Below are positions 1-9,578 of a stretch of DNA of 51,681 nucleotides, piece by piece. Location of the stretch: positions 1-51,681 of the forward strand of contig JADGEA010000002.1 of the NCBI GenBank assembly GCA_016744615.1, written 5' to 3'. The DNA comes from Flavobacteriaceae bacterium (lineage in GTDB: Bacteria; Bacteroidota; Bacteroidia; Flavobacteriales; Flavobacteriaceae). The notes under the pieces were generated by a model, which had not been told where the DNA came from, searched no databases, and saw only the letters and a program-made list of their open reading frames with translations. Within the stretch, counting starts at the first letter, position 1. The number at the start of each line of letters is the position of its first letter. Position numbers and translations under genes: made by a program.

Positions 1-1
1 C

Positions 2-520
2 AATGATACATATAAAATAATTGAATTTCAACATGTTAAACCAGGAAAAGGACCGGCCTTTGTTCGTACAAAGATGAGAAGTCTTACTTCTGGAAAAGTG
101 CTAGACAATACTTTTTCTGCTGGTCATAAAATTGAAGAGGTTAGGGTTGAAACCCGTAAATATCAATATTTATACCCGGAAGGGGATACTTATCATTTTA
201 TGAATACCTCAGATTACGATCAGATCACTTTACAAAAAGATTCTCTTGATGCACCTGATTTGATGAAAGAAGGCGAAGTAGTAACAATTATTATTCGTAC
301 TTCTGATGAACTGCCTTTATCTGTTGAAATGCCTGCACATGTATATTTAGAAGTAGCACATACTGAACCTGGAGTCAAAGGTAATACTGCTACTAATGCA
401 ACCAAACCTGCAGTTGTTGAAACAGGAGCAAAGATTAATGTTCCTTTATTTATCAATGAAGGAGATAAAATAAAAATAGACACTGAGAAAGGCGCTTATA
501 TAGAAAGAGTAAAAGTGTAA
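2..520 (+). CDS. efp: Elongation factor P, 5'-truncated by the window edge
   Basis: EF-P binds stalled ribosomes between the P and E sites and promotes peptide-bond formation at polyproline stretches. The reading frame is open from base 2, before the first in-frame ATG at 74. The 172 visible residues begin inside the N-terminal KOW-like domain, so roughly 16 residues are missing compared with the usual ~188. The tip loop reads KPGKGPAFVRTK, which retains the lysine that is modified in many bacteria. The two OB-like domains follow and the C-terminus ends in a typical YIERVKV. It is followed after 6 bp by an lpxD-type gene, suggesting co-transcription. The ATG at 74 is internal and not the true start. 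Confidence 0.96.
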   Translation, partial: NDTYKIIEFQHVKPGKGPAFVRTKMRSLTSGKVLDNTFSAGHKIEEVRVETRKYQYLYPEGDTYHFMNTSDYDQITLQKDSLDAPDLMKEGEVVTIIIRTSDELPLSVEMPAHVYLEVAHTEPGVKGNTATNATKPAVVETGAKINVPLFINEGDKIKIDTEKGAYIERVKV

Positions 521-526
521 AATATT

Positions 527-1456
527 ATGAAATTTACAAGAACTTATACTTTAAAAGAAATTGCTCAAATAACAAATACAAGGCATATTGGATCTGATGA
601 TTTTCCTGTAAAAGGCATCAATGAAATTCATGTTGTTGAGCCAGGTGATGTTGTTTTTGTTGATCATCCAAAGTATTATGATAAAGCATTAAATTCTGCA
701 GCAACTGTTGTTTTGATCAATAAAAATGTGGAATGCCCGGAAGGAAAAGCGTTACTAATATCAGACGACCCTTTTAGAGATTTTAATAAATTATCAGTTT
801 TTTTTAAACCTTTTCAATCTAGTAGTCAGAGTGTTTCTTCTATTGCAATAATTGGTAAAAACACCATAATTCAACCAAACACTTTTATCGGAAATAATGT
901 AATAATAGGTGATAATTGCTTAATTCACCCTAATGTTACCATATATGATAATTGCGTTATTGGAAACAATGTTACCATTCATGCCGGTACAGTTCTTGGG
1001 GCAGATGCCTTTTATTATAAGAACAGAGCAACAGGTTATGATAAATTAATTTCTTGCGGACGAGTGGTGATAAAAGACAATGTTGATATTGGGGCAAATT
1101 GTACAATAGACAAGGGAGTGACTGGCGATACCACCATTGGAGAAGGAACTAAACTTGACAATCAGATTCAAATAGCCCATGATACGGTTATCGGTAAAAA
1201 ATGTCTGATGGCATCCTTAACTGCCGTTGCAGGCTGTACTATTATTGAAGATGAAGTAACTATTTGGGGTCAATGTGGTATAGTTAGTGGAATTACCATT
1301 GGCAAAAAAGCAGTGTTGATGGCAAAATCAGGTGTTTCTAAATCTATTGAAGGAGGTAAAGTTTATTGGGGTTCTCCGGTTAAGGAATTACGAGAAAAAC
1401 AAAAGGAATTAATTGCCTTAAAAAAGCTACCAGAGTTACTAAAGAAAATGAAATAA
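527..1456 (+). CDS. lpxD: LpxD-like UDP-3-O-acylglucosamine N-acyltransferase
   Basis: LpxD-family enzymes transfer a hydroxyacyl chain from acyl-carrier protein to the 2-amino group of UDP-3-O-acylglucosamine in lipid A synthesis. The 309-residue protein has the N-terminal LpxD uridine-binding domain (about 1-100), then a left-handed parallel beta-helix of hexapeptide repeats (about 105-275, for example IGNNVIIGDNCLI). The expected catalytic histidine is H218 in QIAHDTVIG. A short basic helical tail closes the protein. It is somewhat shorter than E. coli LpxD (341 aa). Bacteroidota often carry two lpxD homologues, one next to efp; this may be that second copy, so its exact acyl specificity is uncertain. 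It is placed between efp and sucD. Confidence 0.88.
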   Translation: MKFTRTYTLKEIAQITNTRHIGSDDFPVKGINEIHVVEPGDVVFVDHPKYYDKALNSAATVVLINKNVECPEGKALLISDDPFRDFNKLSVFFKPFQSSSQSVSSIAIIGKNTIIQPNTFIGNNVIIGDNCLIHPNVTIYDNCVIGNNVTIHAGTVLGADAFYYKNRATGYDKLISCGRVVIKDNVDIGANCTIDKGVTGDTTIGEGTKLDNQIQIAHDTVIGKKCLMASLTAVAGCTIIEDEVTIWGQCGIVSGITIGKKAVLMAKSGVSKSIEGGKVYWGSPVKELREKQKELIALKKLPELLKKMK

Positions 1457-1484
1457 ATGTAACTTAAATTTAAAAGCAATAAAT

Positions 1485-1492
1485 TACTTTTG
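1485..1492 (+). promoter_or_regulatory. Candidate -7 element for sucD
   Basis: TACTTTTG matches the Bacteroidota -7 consensus TAnnTTTG and lies about 50 bp upstream of the sucD start. No good TTG -33 box is seen 19 bp further upstream, so the assignment rests on the -7 match alone. Confidence 0.4.
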
Positions 1493-1543
1493 TATGATTC
1501 AAAGAAATTGAATAAAAGAAAATAATCTATAAATAATATTAAA

Positions 1544-2425
1544 ATGAGTGTTTTAGTAAATAAAGATTCAAAAATAATAGTGCAGGGTTTTACTGGTAGT
1601 GAAGGTACTTTTCATGCCTCCCAAATGATTGATTATGGAACTAATGTTGTTGGAGGGGTAACTCCTGGTAAAGGTGGTCAATCTCATTTAGACAAACCTG
1701 TTTTTAATACAGTTGCTGATGCTGTAAAAGAAGTAAAAGCAGATACTTCGATTATTTTTGTACCACCCGCATTTGCCGCTGATGCAATCATGGAAGCTGC
1801 AGAAGCTGGTATTAAAGTTATTATTTGTATTACAGAAGGTATTCCAACCGCTGATATGGTTAAAGTAAAATCATATATTGATCAAAGAGATTGCCGTTTG
1901 GTTGGTCCTAATTGTCCGGGAGTTATTACTGCAGATGAAGCAAAAGTTGGTATCATGCCAGGTTTTGTATTTAAAAAAGGAAAAGTTGGAATTGTTTCAA
2001 AATCAGGGACTTTAACTTATGAAGCAGCTGATCAGGTTGTAAAACAAGGATTAGGAATTACTACTGCAATTGGTATTGGAGGAGATCCAATTATTGGAAC
2101 TACAACCAAAGAAGCTGTTGAAATGTTTATGAATGATGATGATACAGATGCTATTGTAATGATTGGTGAAATTGGTGGTCAGTTAGAGGCTGAAGCTGCA
2201 AGATGGATCAAAGCTGATGGAAATCGCAAACCGGTAATTGGTTTTATTGCCGGCCAAACAGCTCCAAAAGGTAGAACAATGGGTCATGCCGGAGCAATTG
2301 TTGGTGGTAAAGATGATACAGCACAAGCAAAAATGGATATTTTAGCTGAAAATGGAATATATGTAGTGGAATCTCCAGCTGAGATAGGATTAAAAGTTGC
2401 TGAAGTTTTAAAAAATAAGGAATAA
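1544..2425 (+). CDS. sucD: Succinyl-CoA synthetase subunit alpha
   Basis: SucD is the CoA-binding and phosphohistidine subunit of succinate-CoA ligase in the TCA cycle. It converts succinyl-CoA to succinate with nucleotide triphosphate formation. The 293 aa are full length. The N-terminal CoA-binding Rossmann domain shows [10 protein letters not shown] and GGVTPGKGG. The ligase domain holds the active-site histidine H248 in [10 protein letters not shown]. The beta subunit gene sucC is not in the window, which is common in Bacteroidota where the two subunits are unlinked. The ATG start is preceded by about 88 bp of non-coding DNA with a candidate -7 box, and the gene ends 46 bp before an intrinsic terminator, so it may be transcribed alone. 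Confidence 0.97.
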   Translation: MSVLVNKDSKIIVQGFTGSEGTFHASQMIDYGTNVVGGVTPGKGGQSHLDKPVFNTVADAVKEVKADTSIIFVPPAFAADAIMEAAEAGIKVIICITEGIPTADMVKVKSYIDQRDCRLVGPNCPGVITADEAKVGIMPGFVFKKGKVGIVSKSGTLTYEAADQVVKQGLGITTAIGIGGDPIIGTTTKEAVEMFMNDDDTDAIVMIGEIGGQLEAEAARWIKADGNRKPVIGFIAGQTAPKGRTMGHAGAIVGGKDDTAQAKMDILAENGIYVVESPAEIGLKVAEVLKNKE

Positions 2426-2471
2426 GGGATTTGTTAAACTTATCCTAATAAATTATTTTAATTTTTATTAA

Positions 2472-2510
2472 AGCCTGTTCTTCAATATATTTGAGAGCAG
2501 GCTTTTTTGT
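2472..2510 (+). terminator. Intrinsic terminator after sucD
   Basis: GCCTGTTCT and AGAGCAGGC form a 9-bp stem with one wobble pair, followed by a run of six T. An upstream TTG start at 2491 for the next gene would lie inside this hairpin, which supports the ATG at 2536 instead. Confidence 0.85.
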
Positions 2511-2535
2511 TTGCGTTAACTTAATTCAATTTTTC

Positions 2536-5502
2536 ATGAAAAATTTTCAACTATTCATTTTATCATTTTTAACAATTACTTTTATTAGTTGTAAAGATTC
2601 TGGTAATAAGAGCATTGCAATTACTATTGATCAACATAAAGATCAAAATGGTTTTAATTATGAAACTGTAAAAGGAGACCCTACAGGTTTACGCTTATAT
2701 ACTTTAGAAAATGGACTTAAGGTTTATTTGAGCAAGAATACAGATGAACCAAAAATTCAAACTTTTGTTGCTGTAAGGGCAGGCTCAAATTATGACCCAA
2801 AAGAATCAACAGGGTTAGCTCATTATTTAGAACATATGGTATTTAAAGGCACCAGTGAATTTGGAACCCATGATTGGAACTCAGAAAAAGTACTGCTAGA
2901 TTCAATTTCAAACCTGTATGAAAAGCATAAATCAGAGAAAGATGCAGAGAAGAAACTTGAGATTTACCGTCAGATAGATAAGGTTTCTTTGGAAGCATCT
3001 AATTATTCAATTGCAAATGAATATGACAAAATGGTTGGTTCATTAGGAGCACAAGGGACAAATGCACATACCTGGTTTGAAGAAACGGTTTATAAGAATA
3101 AAATTCCTGCTAACGAATTAAACAAATGGGCAAAACTGGAAAGTGATCGTTTTGGTGAATTGGTTTTGCGTTTATTTCATACGGAATTGGAAGCAGTTTA
3201 CGAAGAATTTAACAGAGGTCAGGATAGTGATGGCCGTAAGAAATTTTCCAAGACATTGGAAGGACTTTTTCCAACGCATCCATACGGACAACAAACTACT
3301 ATTGGAACTTCAGAACATTTGAAGAATCCTTCATTGGTTGCCATTCATAATTATTTTGATAAATATTATGTACCCAATAATATGGCAGTTGTATTGGTTG
3401 GTGATATTGAATTTGATAAAACAATAAAATTGATAGATGATACTTTTGGTGAATTAAAGAATAAGGAAGTTATACATCCTGTCTTACCAAAGGAAGATCC
3501 AATTGTCTCACCAATTGTAAACGAAGTATTTGGTCCAACCTCGGAATCAGTTTATGTAACATTCAGAACTGATAAAATTGGAAGCAATGATGAAAAAATG
3601 GTCACATTAATAGATATGATCCTTGCCAATAGTCAGGCTGGTTTATTTGATCTTAATCTCAATCAACAACAGAAATTACAAAGAGCATCTTCATTTGCCA
3701 TGTTTTTGAATGATTATGGTATCCATTTTCTAGACGGGAGTCCTAAAGCAGGTCAAAGTTTAGAAGAAGTGAAAGATTTAATGTTGGGAGAGCTTGACAA
3801 GATTAAAAAGGGAGAATTTGATGATTGGATGCTTGAGGCTGTAGTTAATGATCTAAAATTAAATCAATTAAGACAATATGAAAATAGTTCAGCATTGGCT
3901 ACATCTTACTATAATGCATTTATACATCATGAAAATTGGAAAGATAAAGTTCAATTTCTGGAAGATTTAAAAAAGATTTCAAAACAGGATCTGGTTGCTT
4001 TTGCAAATTCTTTTTATAAAGATAATTATGTTGTTACATATAAAAGAAAAGGTGAGGATAAAAATATTGCAAAGGTTCAAAACCCGGGAATTACTCCAAT
4101 TCATTTGAATAGAGACAAGCAATCAGATTATGTAAAGAATTTTGAAAATTTAAAATCTGAAAATTTAAAACCAGTATTTGTTGATTATAAATCTGAGATC
4201 CATACAAATAAATTGAAAAACGGTATTGAAGTATCTTATATTGAAAATAAATTAAATGATCTTTTCAATTTGAATATTATTTTTGATATGGGAAGTGACA
4301 ATAATAAAAAGTTAGCGCTAGCGGTAGGTTATCTGGATTATTTAGGGACTGAAAGACTCTCACCGGAACAGGTAAAAAAAGAGTTTTATAAACTAGGTAT
4401 TTCTTATAGAGTGAGTACTGGTGGAGATAGATCTTATGTTTCTCTTTCAGGATTAAAAGAAAATTTGCCAAAAGGATTAGAATTGTTGGAAGACCTATGG
4501 GATAATGCGGTTGCAGATCAGGAAAGTTATGATAAATATGTTGCTAAGATCTTAAAATCACGTACAAATGGTAAAACTCAAAAAGGTAATATTTTAAGAA
4601 ATGGATTGGTGAATTATGCGAAGTACGGAGAGAATTCAAGATTGAGAAATATTTATGATGCAGATGAATTGGCAAAAATGGATCCGGATGTACTGGTTCA
4701 GATTATCAAAGATCTAAAAGGGTATAAGCAAAGAATCTTTTATTATGGTAAGGATGTCAATAATGCAGTAACGGCATTAAATGAATCTCATGAGGTTTCT
4801 ACAAAATTAAAGGATTATCCAGAACCGGTAAAATATAAAGAATTGAAAACTGGAAATAAAGTAAATTTTGTTGATTTTGATATGGTTCAGGCAGAAATGA
4901 TGTTTGTGGCAAAAGGTGATAAATTTGATCCACAAAAACTTGCAAGATCATTAGTATTTAATACATATTTTGGTAGTGGTTTGTCCTCTATTGTTTTTCA
5001 AGAGATCAGGGAATCAAAATCTTTGGCATATTCTGCTTATTCTTATTATTCCAATGGTAGAAAGAAAGGAGATTCCAATTACACCATTGCATATGTTGGT
5101 ACACAGGCCAATAAATTACCACAAGCTATTGATGCCATGCTGGAATTAATGAATAATATGCCGGAAGCTCAAAAGCAATTTGAGGCTACAAAAAAAGCTA
5201 CCTTAAAGAAAATTGCGGCAGAACGAATTACTAAATCCAATATTTTTTGGAAATATGAAGGGTTGAAAAATCGTGGTATTGATCATGATAATAGAGAAGA
5301 AATTTATCGAGAAGTTGAAAAAATGACCATGAATGATCTTAAAGATTTTTTTAATGAAAATATAAAAGGTGGAAAATATACAGCTCTGGTTATCGGAAAT
5401 AAAAAAGATATGGACATGAAAACACTTAAAAAACTTGGTAAGTTTCAGGAACTTGAGATAGATTACCTGTTTAATTATAAAGATACAGAAGTAAAACAAT
5501 AA
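2536..5502 (+). CDS. M16 (insulinase/pitrilysin) zinc protease, lipoprotein
   Basis: The product is a secreted two-lobed zinc metalloprotease of family M16, expected in the periplasm or on the outer membrane. From ATG 2536 it is 988 aa. A lipoprotein signal peptide ends at C19 (TFISCKD). The N-terminal M16 domain carries the inverted zinc motif HYLEH at 96-100, with the distal glutamate supplied by a region reading ELEAVYEEF. The second half contains a further M16 domain pair that lacks the zinc motif, as usual for single-chain M16 proteases. A TTG further upstream at 2491 keeps the frame open but falls in the sucD terminator and would spoil the signal peptide. The natural substrate is unknown; these proteins usually degrade peptides. 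Confidence 0.92.
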   Translation: MKNFQLFILSFLTITFISCKDSGNKSIAITIDQHKDQNGFNYETVKGDPTGLRLYTLENGLKVYLSKNTDEPKIQTFVAVRAGSNYDPKESTGLAHYLEHMVFKGTSEFGTHDWNSEKVLLDSISNLYEKHKSEKDAEKKLEIYRQIDKVSLEASNYSIANEYDKMVGSLGAQGTNAHTWFEETVYKNKIPANELNKWAKLESDRFGELVLRLFHTELEAVYEEFNRGQDSDGRKKFSKTLEGLFPTHPYGQQTTIGTSEHLKNPSLVAIHNYFDKYYVPNNMAVVLVGDIEFDKTIKLIDDTFGELKNKEVIHPVLPKEDPIVSPIVNEVFGPTSESVYVTFRTDKIGSNDEKMVTLIDMILANSQAGLFDLNLNQQQKLQRASSFAMFLNDYGIHFLDGSPKAGQSLEEVKDLMLGELDKIKKGEFDDWMLEAVVNDLKLNQLRQYENSSALATSYYNAFIHHENWKDKVQFLEDLKKISKQDLVAFANSFYKDNYVVTYKRKGEDKNIAKVQNPGITPIHLNRDKQSDYVKNFENLKSENLKPVFVDYKSEIHTNKLKNGIEVSYIENKLNDLFNLNIIFDMGSDNNKKLALAVGYLDYLGTERLSPEQVKKEFYKLGISYRVSTGGDRSYVSLSGLKENLPKGLELLEDLWDNAVADQESYDKYVAKILKSRTNGKTQKGNILRNGLVNYAKYGENSRLRNIYDADELAKMDPDVLVQIIKDLKGYKQRIFYYGKDVNNAVTALNESHEVSTKLKDYPEPVKYKELKTGNKVNFVDFDMVQAEMMFVAKGDKFDPQKLARSLVFNTYFGSGLSSIVFQEIRESKSLAYSAYSYYSNGRKKGDSNYTIAYVGTQANKLPQAIDAMLELMNNMPEAQKQFEATKKATLKKIAAERITKSNIFWKYEGLKNRGIDHDNREEIYREVEKMTMNDLKDFFNENIKGGKYTALVIGNKKDMDMKTLKKLGKFQELEIDYLFNYKDTEVKQ

Positions 5503-5623
5503 GTAACAGAAAAATATTTTTTTAAGGCAGTTATTGTAATAACCTAATTTTAAGATTATACTAATAAATAAATAATCATTTGTTAAAATGATTATCTTTG
5601 AATACTAAAATAAATTTTACTAA

Positions 5624-6370
5624 ATGAAATTACTCCAGAATAAAACAGCTTTAATAACTGGTGCATCACGTGGAATAGGTAGAGGTATTGCCATTGAATT
5701 TGCTAAGCAAGGTGCAAATGTTGCCTTTACATATAATGCTTCAGCAGAAGCAGCTAAGGCATTAGAAAAAGAATTAGAAGCTTTTGGAATTAAAGCTATA
5801 GGATATCAATCAAATGCAGCAGATTTTGATGCTGCTCAGGAGCTGGCAAAAAATGTTTTGGATGAGTTTGGAAGTATCGATATTTTGATAAATAATGCTG
5901 GTATTACCAAAGATAATTTACTTATGCGAATTTCAGAAGATGATTTTGATAAAGTGATTGAAGTGAATTTGAAGTCAGTTTTTAATTTAACCAAGGCTGT
6001 GATCCGGCCAATGATGAAGCAAAAAGCAGGCTCCATTATTAATATGAGTTCAGTAGTTGGTTTGAAAGGTAATGCCGGGCAAGCAAATTATGCAGCTTCA
6101 AAAGCGGGTATTTTAGGATTTACAAAATCTGTAGCATTGGAATTAGGCTCACGTAATATTCGTTGTAATGCGATTGCTCCGGGCTTTATTGAAACTGAAA
6201 TGACAGATAAATTAGATTCAAAAACCGTAGATGAATGGAGAAAAGGTGTTCCACTTAGAAGAGGAGGTACTCCAAAAGATATCGCAGATGCCTGTGTGTT
6301 TTTAGCGTCTGATATGTCATCTTATATTACCGGCCAAACATTGAGTGTTGACGGTGGAATGCTAACATAG
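5624..6370 (+). CDS. fabG: 3-oxoacyl-ACP reductase
   Basis: FabG reduces 3-ketoacyl-ACP to 3-hydroxyacyl-ACP with NADPH in each cycle of fatty acid elongation. The 248 aa match the family length. The nucleotide-binding motif TGASRGIG is at 12-19, NNAG at 90-93, and the catalytic residues are N115, S143, Y156 and K160 (YAASK). The C-terminal GGMLT tail is typical. It stands alone rather than in an acp-fab cluster, with a TATCTTTG -7-like box about 25-30 bp upstream of its ATG and two tandem hairpins behind it, so it is probably monocistronic. Other short-chain dehydrogenases look similar, but overall likeness to FabG is strong. Confidence 0.93.
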   Translation: MKLLQNKTALITGASRGIGRGIAIEFAKQGANVAFTYNASAEAAKALEKELEAFGIKAIGYQSNAADFDAAQELAKNVLDEFGSIDILINNAGITKDNLLMRISEDDFDKVIEVNLKSVFNLTKAVIRPMMKQKAGSIINMSSVVGLKGNAGQANYAASKAGILGFTKSVALELGSRNIRCNAIAPGFIETEMTDKLDSKTVDEWRKGVPLRRGGTPKDIADACVFLASDMSSYITGQTLSVDGGMLT

Positions 6371-6383
6371 TGAATTACATATT

Positions 6384-6409
6384 ATTCTCACGTAAGTGAG
6401 AATTTTTTA
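6384..6409 (+). terminator. Intrinsic terminator 1 after fabG
   Basis: ATTCTCAC and GTGAGAAT form a perfect 8-bp stem around a 4-base loop, followed by TTTTTT. Confidence 0.85.
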
Positions 6410-6423
6410 TAAATTGAAAAGAG

Positions 6424-6456
6424 CTCTCATTTATTAAACAACAATGAGAGTTTTTT
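6424..6456 (+). terminator. Intrinsic terminator 2 after fabG
   Basis: CTCTCAT and ATGAGAG form a 7-bp stem with a loop of about 13 bases, followed by six T. It sits 15 bp behind the first hairpin and shares the CTCA/TGAG core with it, which suggests duplication of one terminator. Confidence 0.75.
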
Positions 6457-6491
6457 AAATTAATAAAGCATTTGCTTTAAAGTCTGATGCA

Positions 6492-8504
6492 ATGAATACA
6501 GCTACAATTATTTATATTTTTATAGCATTTCTGTTATCTTTTCTGGTAGTTTATTTTCAATATTTTTGGAAAAGTAAAAATTATACTAGTCGGAATATAT
6601 TGGCATTTCTCCGATGGATTACATTACTCTCACTTTTTATTTTATTGATCAATCCCAAAATAATTAGAAAAAAATATTTAACGGTTAAACCGGAATTGAT
6701 CATTGCCGTAGATAATTCTGAATCCATTTTATTGAATAAACAGGATTCTATAGTAAGATCTTTATCAGATGAACTGATAAGTGATAAAGACCTAAATAAA
6801 AAATTTCGAATTTCAGCTTTTTCATTTGGATCTAGTTTGAGAAGTAATTTAAATTTAATTTTTGATGAAAATAAGACAAATATTTATGATGCCTTAGTTG
6901 GGTTAAATTCCTTGTTTAGAAAAGAAACGGCTCCAGTTGTTTTGATAAGTGACGGCAATCAAACTTATGGAAATACATATAAATATTATAGATCAGAACA
7001 GCCGATATTTTCTATGATCATAGGGGATACGGTACAACCTTCTGATCTGAAAATAGATAGGATTAATGTAAATTCATTCTCTTATTTGAATAATAACTTC
7101 CCGGTAGAAGTTTTTATTCATTATACGGGTAATGAGGAAATAAAAACTAAATTCATTGTAAGAAAAAATAATAAAGTTGTTTTCAGTAAAAATGTTTTAT
7201 TATCAAATAATAAGAATAATGAACATATCACATTTAAATTGCCATCTGAAAAAATTGGTAAACATTTGTACACTTCAAGTATCATTCCTTTTAATAAGGA
7301 ACGCAATATAATTAATAACACCAATATTTTTGGGGTTGAAGTTATTGATGAACAATCTAAAATTGGATTGGTTTACGATATATTGCATCCAGATATTGGC
7401 ATGTTAAAAAGAAGTATAGAAACCAATAAACAAAGGAAGGTACATCTGATTGATCTAAATGCATCACAATTAGATCAGAAGGATATAGATGTATATATTT
7501 TATACCAACCAAATATTAAGTTTCAAGGTGTTTTTACAGAAATTTCAGAATCAAATAAAAATTATTTCACTATTACAGGCACTCAAACAGACTGGAATTT
7601 CCTAAATAATATCCAAAGTGATTTTAAAGGCAATATTGTACAGACTACTGAAAAATATTTTTCTGATTTTGACACAAAATTCAGCACTTTTTATTTGGAA
7701 GATATTGGATTTTCTGAGTTCCCTCCTTTAGAAAATCTATTTGGAAATGTGATTTTTTCATCTTCAGTACAAACCATCCTGTACAATAGTGTAAATGGTA
7801 TTGAAATGATTACTCCAATGTTAGCAGTTTATTCGAGTGAAAACGATAGAAAAGCTATTCTTTTTGGTGAGAATATTTGGAAGTGGAGAAGTGCCTACTA
7901 TGCGATCAACAAATCATTTGTTCCTTTTGACCAATTTATCAATAGCATTATTCAGTATTTATCTATTCATAGCAAAAAAGTTCCCATTGAATTAGATTAT
8001 GAAGTATTTTATCATGCCAATGAGCAGGTAAAGATCAAGGCAAAGATCTATGATAGTAATTTTAATTTTGATAGAAATGCAGCTTTAGAGTTAACTATTA
8101 AGAGTGTTGGTGAAAGCAAATCTTTTGTTTTGACTGGTTTAGACTATGAAGCTACTGTTTCTAATTTGAAAAGTGGAGTTTATGAATTTAAGGTAAAGGA
8201 CCTTAATAATGGAAATCAGGCAAATGGTTCTTTTACAATTGGTGAATTTTCGGTAGAGCAAGAACTAAGTTATGCGAATACAAGCAATCTAAAATTAATC
8301 TCTAAAAATTCTGATGGAGATAGTTTTTTCCCTAATCAAACTGACAATTTAATTAAGTTTTTGGTTCAAAACAAGAATTTTGTGAGCACACAAAAGCAAG
8401 TGAAAAGTACGGACTCTTTAATTGGTTGGAAGTGGCTTTTAGGTTTAATTATCGTATCTTTGTCGCTTGAATGGTTTATCCGAAAATACAGAGGTTTGGT
8501 ATAA
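6492..8504 (+). CDS. Membrane-anchored VWA-domain protein (BatA/BatB-like layout)
   Basis: The 670-aa protein has two N-terminal transmembrane helices (about 5-23 and 38-56) and one near the C-terminus (about 645-662), so the bulk is periplasmic or extracytoplasmic. Directly after the second helix comes a von Willebrand factor A-type domain with an intact metal-site motif DNSES at 74-78. A downstream acidic turn LISDGNQT fits another metal-site loop. The middle and C-terminal parts look beta-rich and I cannot assign them. The prohibitin gene starts 44 bp downstream. VWA membrane proteins of this layout often organise envelope assemblies. No enzymatic role can be read from the sequence. Confidence 0.75.
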   Translation: MNTATIIYIFIAFLLSFLVVYFQYFWKSKNYTSRNILAFLRWITLLSLFILLINPKIIRKKYLTVKPELIIAVDNSESILLNKQDSIVRSLSDELISDKDLNKKFRISAFSFGSSLRSNLNLIFDENKTNIYDALVGLNSLFRKETAPVVLISDGNQTYGNTYKYYRSEQPIFSMIIGDTVQPSDLKIDRINVNSFSYLNNNFPVEVFIHYTGNEEIKTKFIVRKNNKVVFSKNVLLSNNKNNEHITFKLPSEKIGKHLYTSSIIPFNKERNIINNTNIFGVEVIDEQSKIGLVYDILHPDIGMLKRSIETNKQRKVHLIDLNASQLDQKDIDVYILYQPNIKFQGVFTEISESNKNYFTITGTQTDWNFLNNIQSDFKGNIVQTTEKYFSDFDTKFSTFYLEDIGFSEFPPLENLFGNVIFSSSVQTILYNSVNGIEMITPMLAVYSSENDRKAILFGENIWKWRSAYYAINKSFVPFDQFINSIIQYLSIHSKKVPIELDYEVFYHANEQVKIKAKIYDSNFNFDRNAALELTIKSVGESKSFVLTGLDYEATVSNLKSGVYEFKVKDLNNGNQANGSFTIGEFSVEQELSYANTSNLKLISKNSDGDSFFPNQTDNLIKFLVQNKNFVSTQKQVKSTDSLIGWKWLLGLIIVSLSLEWFIRKYRGLV

Positions 8505-8547
8505 ATGTTTTCAAAATAAACAGATTTTAATCTTTAAATAATTTGAT

Positions 8548-9378
8548 ATGGCACAACAACCACAATTACAATTCCCGAAAGGGGTTTTACCCTTAGTTTT
8601 CATAGGGATTTTAGCAATTATATTTATTTCAAAATCAACAGTAACCATAGATTCCGGTGAAGCAGGAGTTTTATGGAAACGTTTTGGAGGAGGGGTAGTT
8701 ACGGATCAACCACCATTAGGTGAAGGTTTTCATTTGGTGGCACCCTGGAATACTGTTATTGTTTATGAAGTTAGACAACAGGAGCTTACAGAAAAAATGC
8801 AAGTATTATCTTCAAACGGTTTAGATATTCGCTTAGAGGCAACAGCCTGGTATCAACCAGAACAAGAAAAATTAGGTCTTTTACACCAAACCAAAGGTCA
8901 AAATTATTTAGACAGAGTTTTAAAACCAGCAATTAGATCTGCAACCAGATCAGTAGTGGGAAGATATACCCCAGAACAAATTTACTCTTCAAAAAGAGAT
9001 GCGATTCAGGAAGAGATTTTTGATGAGACAAAGAAAATTGTGTCTGACCAGTATATTCAATTAAATGATGTCTTGGTTAGAGATGTTACTCTACCAGCAG
9101 CAATAAAAGATGCAATTGAAAGAAAATTAGATCAAGAGCAACAATCATTAGAATATGAATTTAGGCTAATAACTGCTCAAAAAGAAGCACAAAAACAAAT
9201 TATTGAAGCACAAGGTAAAGCAGATGCAAACAAGATTTTAAGTGCATCATTAACTGATAAAATATTGCAAGATAAAGGTATTGAGGCTACTTTAAGATTA
9301 GCAGAATCTCCTAATGCAAAAGTTGTTATTATTGGTAGTGGAAAAGATGGAATGCCAATTATTTTAGGGGATAATTAA
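8548..9378 (+). CDS. Prohibitin / SPFH (Band 7) family membrane protein
   Basis: This is a 276-aa SPFH-domain protein with one N-terminal membrane anchor (about 15-30). The Band 7 domain covers about 32-215 (SGEAGVLWKRFGG, VRDVTLPAAI). A coiled-coil, Ala/Gln/Lys-rich segment around 195-235 is followed by a hydrophobic tail with VVIIGSGKDGMPIILG. Family members form large ring- or cage-like oligomers around membrane proteins such as the FtsH protease. It follows the VWA protein gene closely and ends in a strong terminator, so the two probably form one operon. Its last codons and terminator are copied about 1.2 kb downstream. Confidence 0.92.
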   Translation: MAQQPQLQFPKGVLPLVFIGILAIIFISKSTVTIDSGEAGVLWKRFGGGVVTDQPPLGEGFHLVAPWNTVIVYEVRQQELTEKMQVLSSNGLDIRLEATAWYQPEQEKLGLLHQTKGQNYLDRVLKPAIRSATRSVVGRYTPEQIYSSKRDAIQEEIFDETKKIVSDQYIQLNDVLVRDVTLPAAIKDAIERKLDQEQQSLEYEFRLITAQKEAQKQIIEAQGKADANKILSASLTDKILQDKGIEATLRLAESPNAKVVIIGSGKDGMPIILGDN

Positions 9379-9578
9379 TTAAATTATTATTATTTATATA
9401 GAAAAATCAGCAGTTGTGCTGATTTTTTTTTGATTAAAACGAATTTATAACATTTATAAGTATTTGATTGTTTTACAGCTTGTTATTAGTGTGGTGTCTT
9501 TTTTTTGCGCAAAAAAATTACATTTATTTTAGCATTTGTATTAAGTGCTTTTATCGAAAATATTGCCATCGCACAGGA
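9328..9578 (+). repeat. Duplicated segment, copy A (prohibitin 3' end + terminator + start of decayed gene)
   Basis: About 250 bp that recur, with a few substitutions and small indels, at 10544-10645 plus 11183-11327. The shared stretch covers the last 16 codons of prohibitin, its terminator hairpin, a spacer and the signal-peptide part of the decayed gene at 9505. Seen by direct comparison of the two stretches. Confidence 0.9.
9402..9431 (+). terminator. Intrinsic terminator after prohibitin
   Basis: AAAAATCAGCA and TGCTGATTTTT pair perfectly around the loop gttg, followed by further T. An identical stem recurs at 10615-10645. Confidence 0.92.

Noticed and set aside
2491..2535. Upstream TTG start for the M16 protease
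   Set aside because: It lies within the sucD terminator hairpin and would place 15 residues in front of a good lipoprotein signal.
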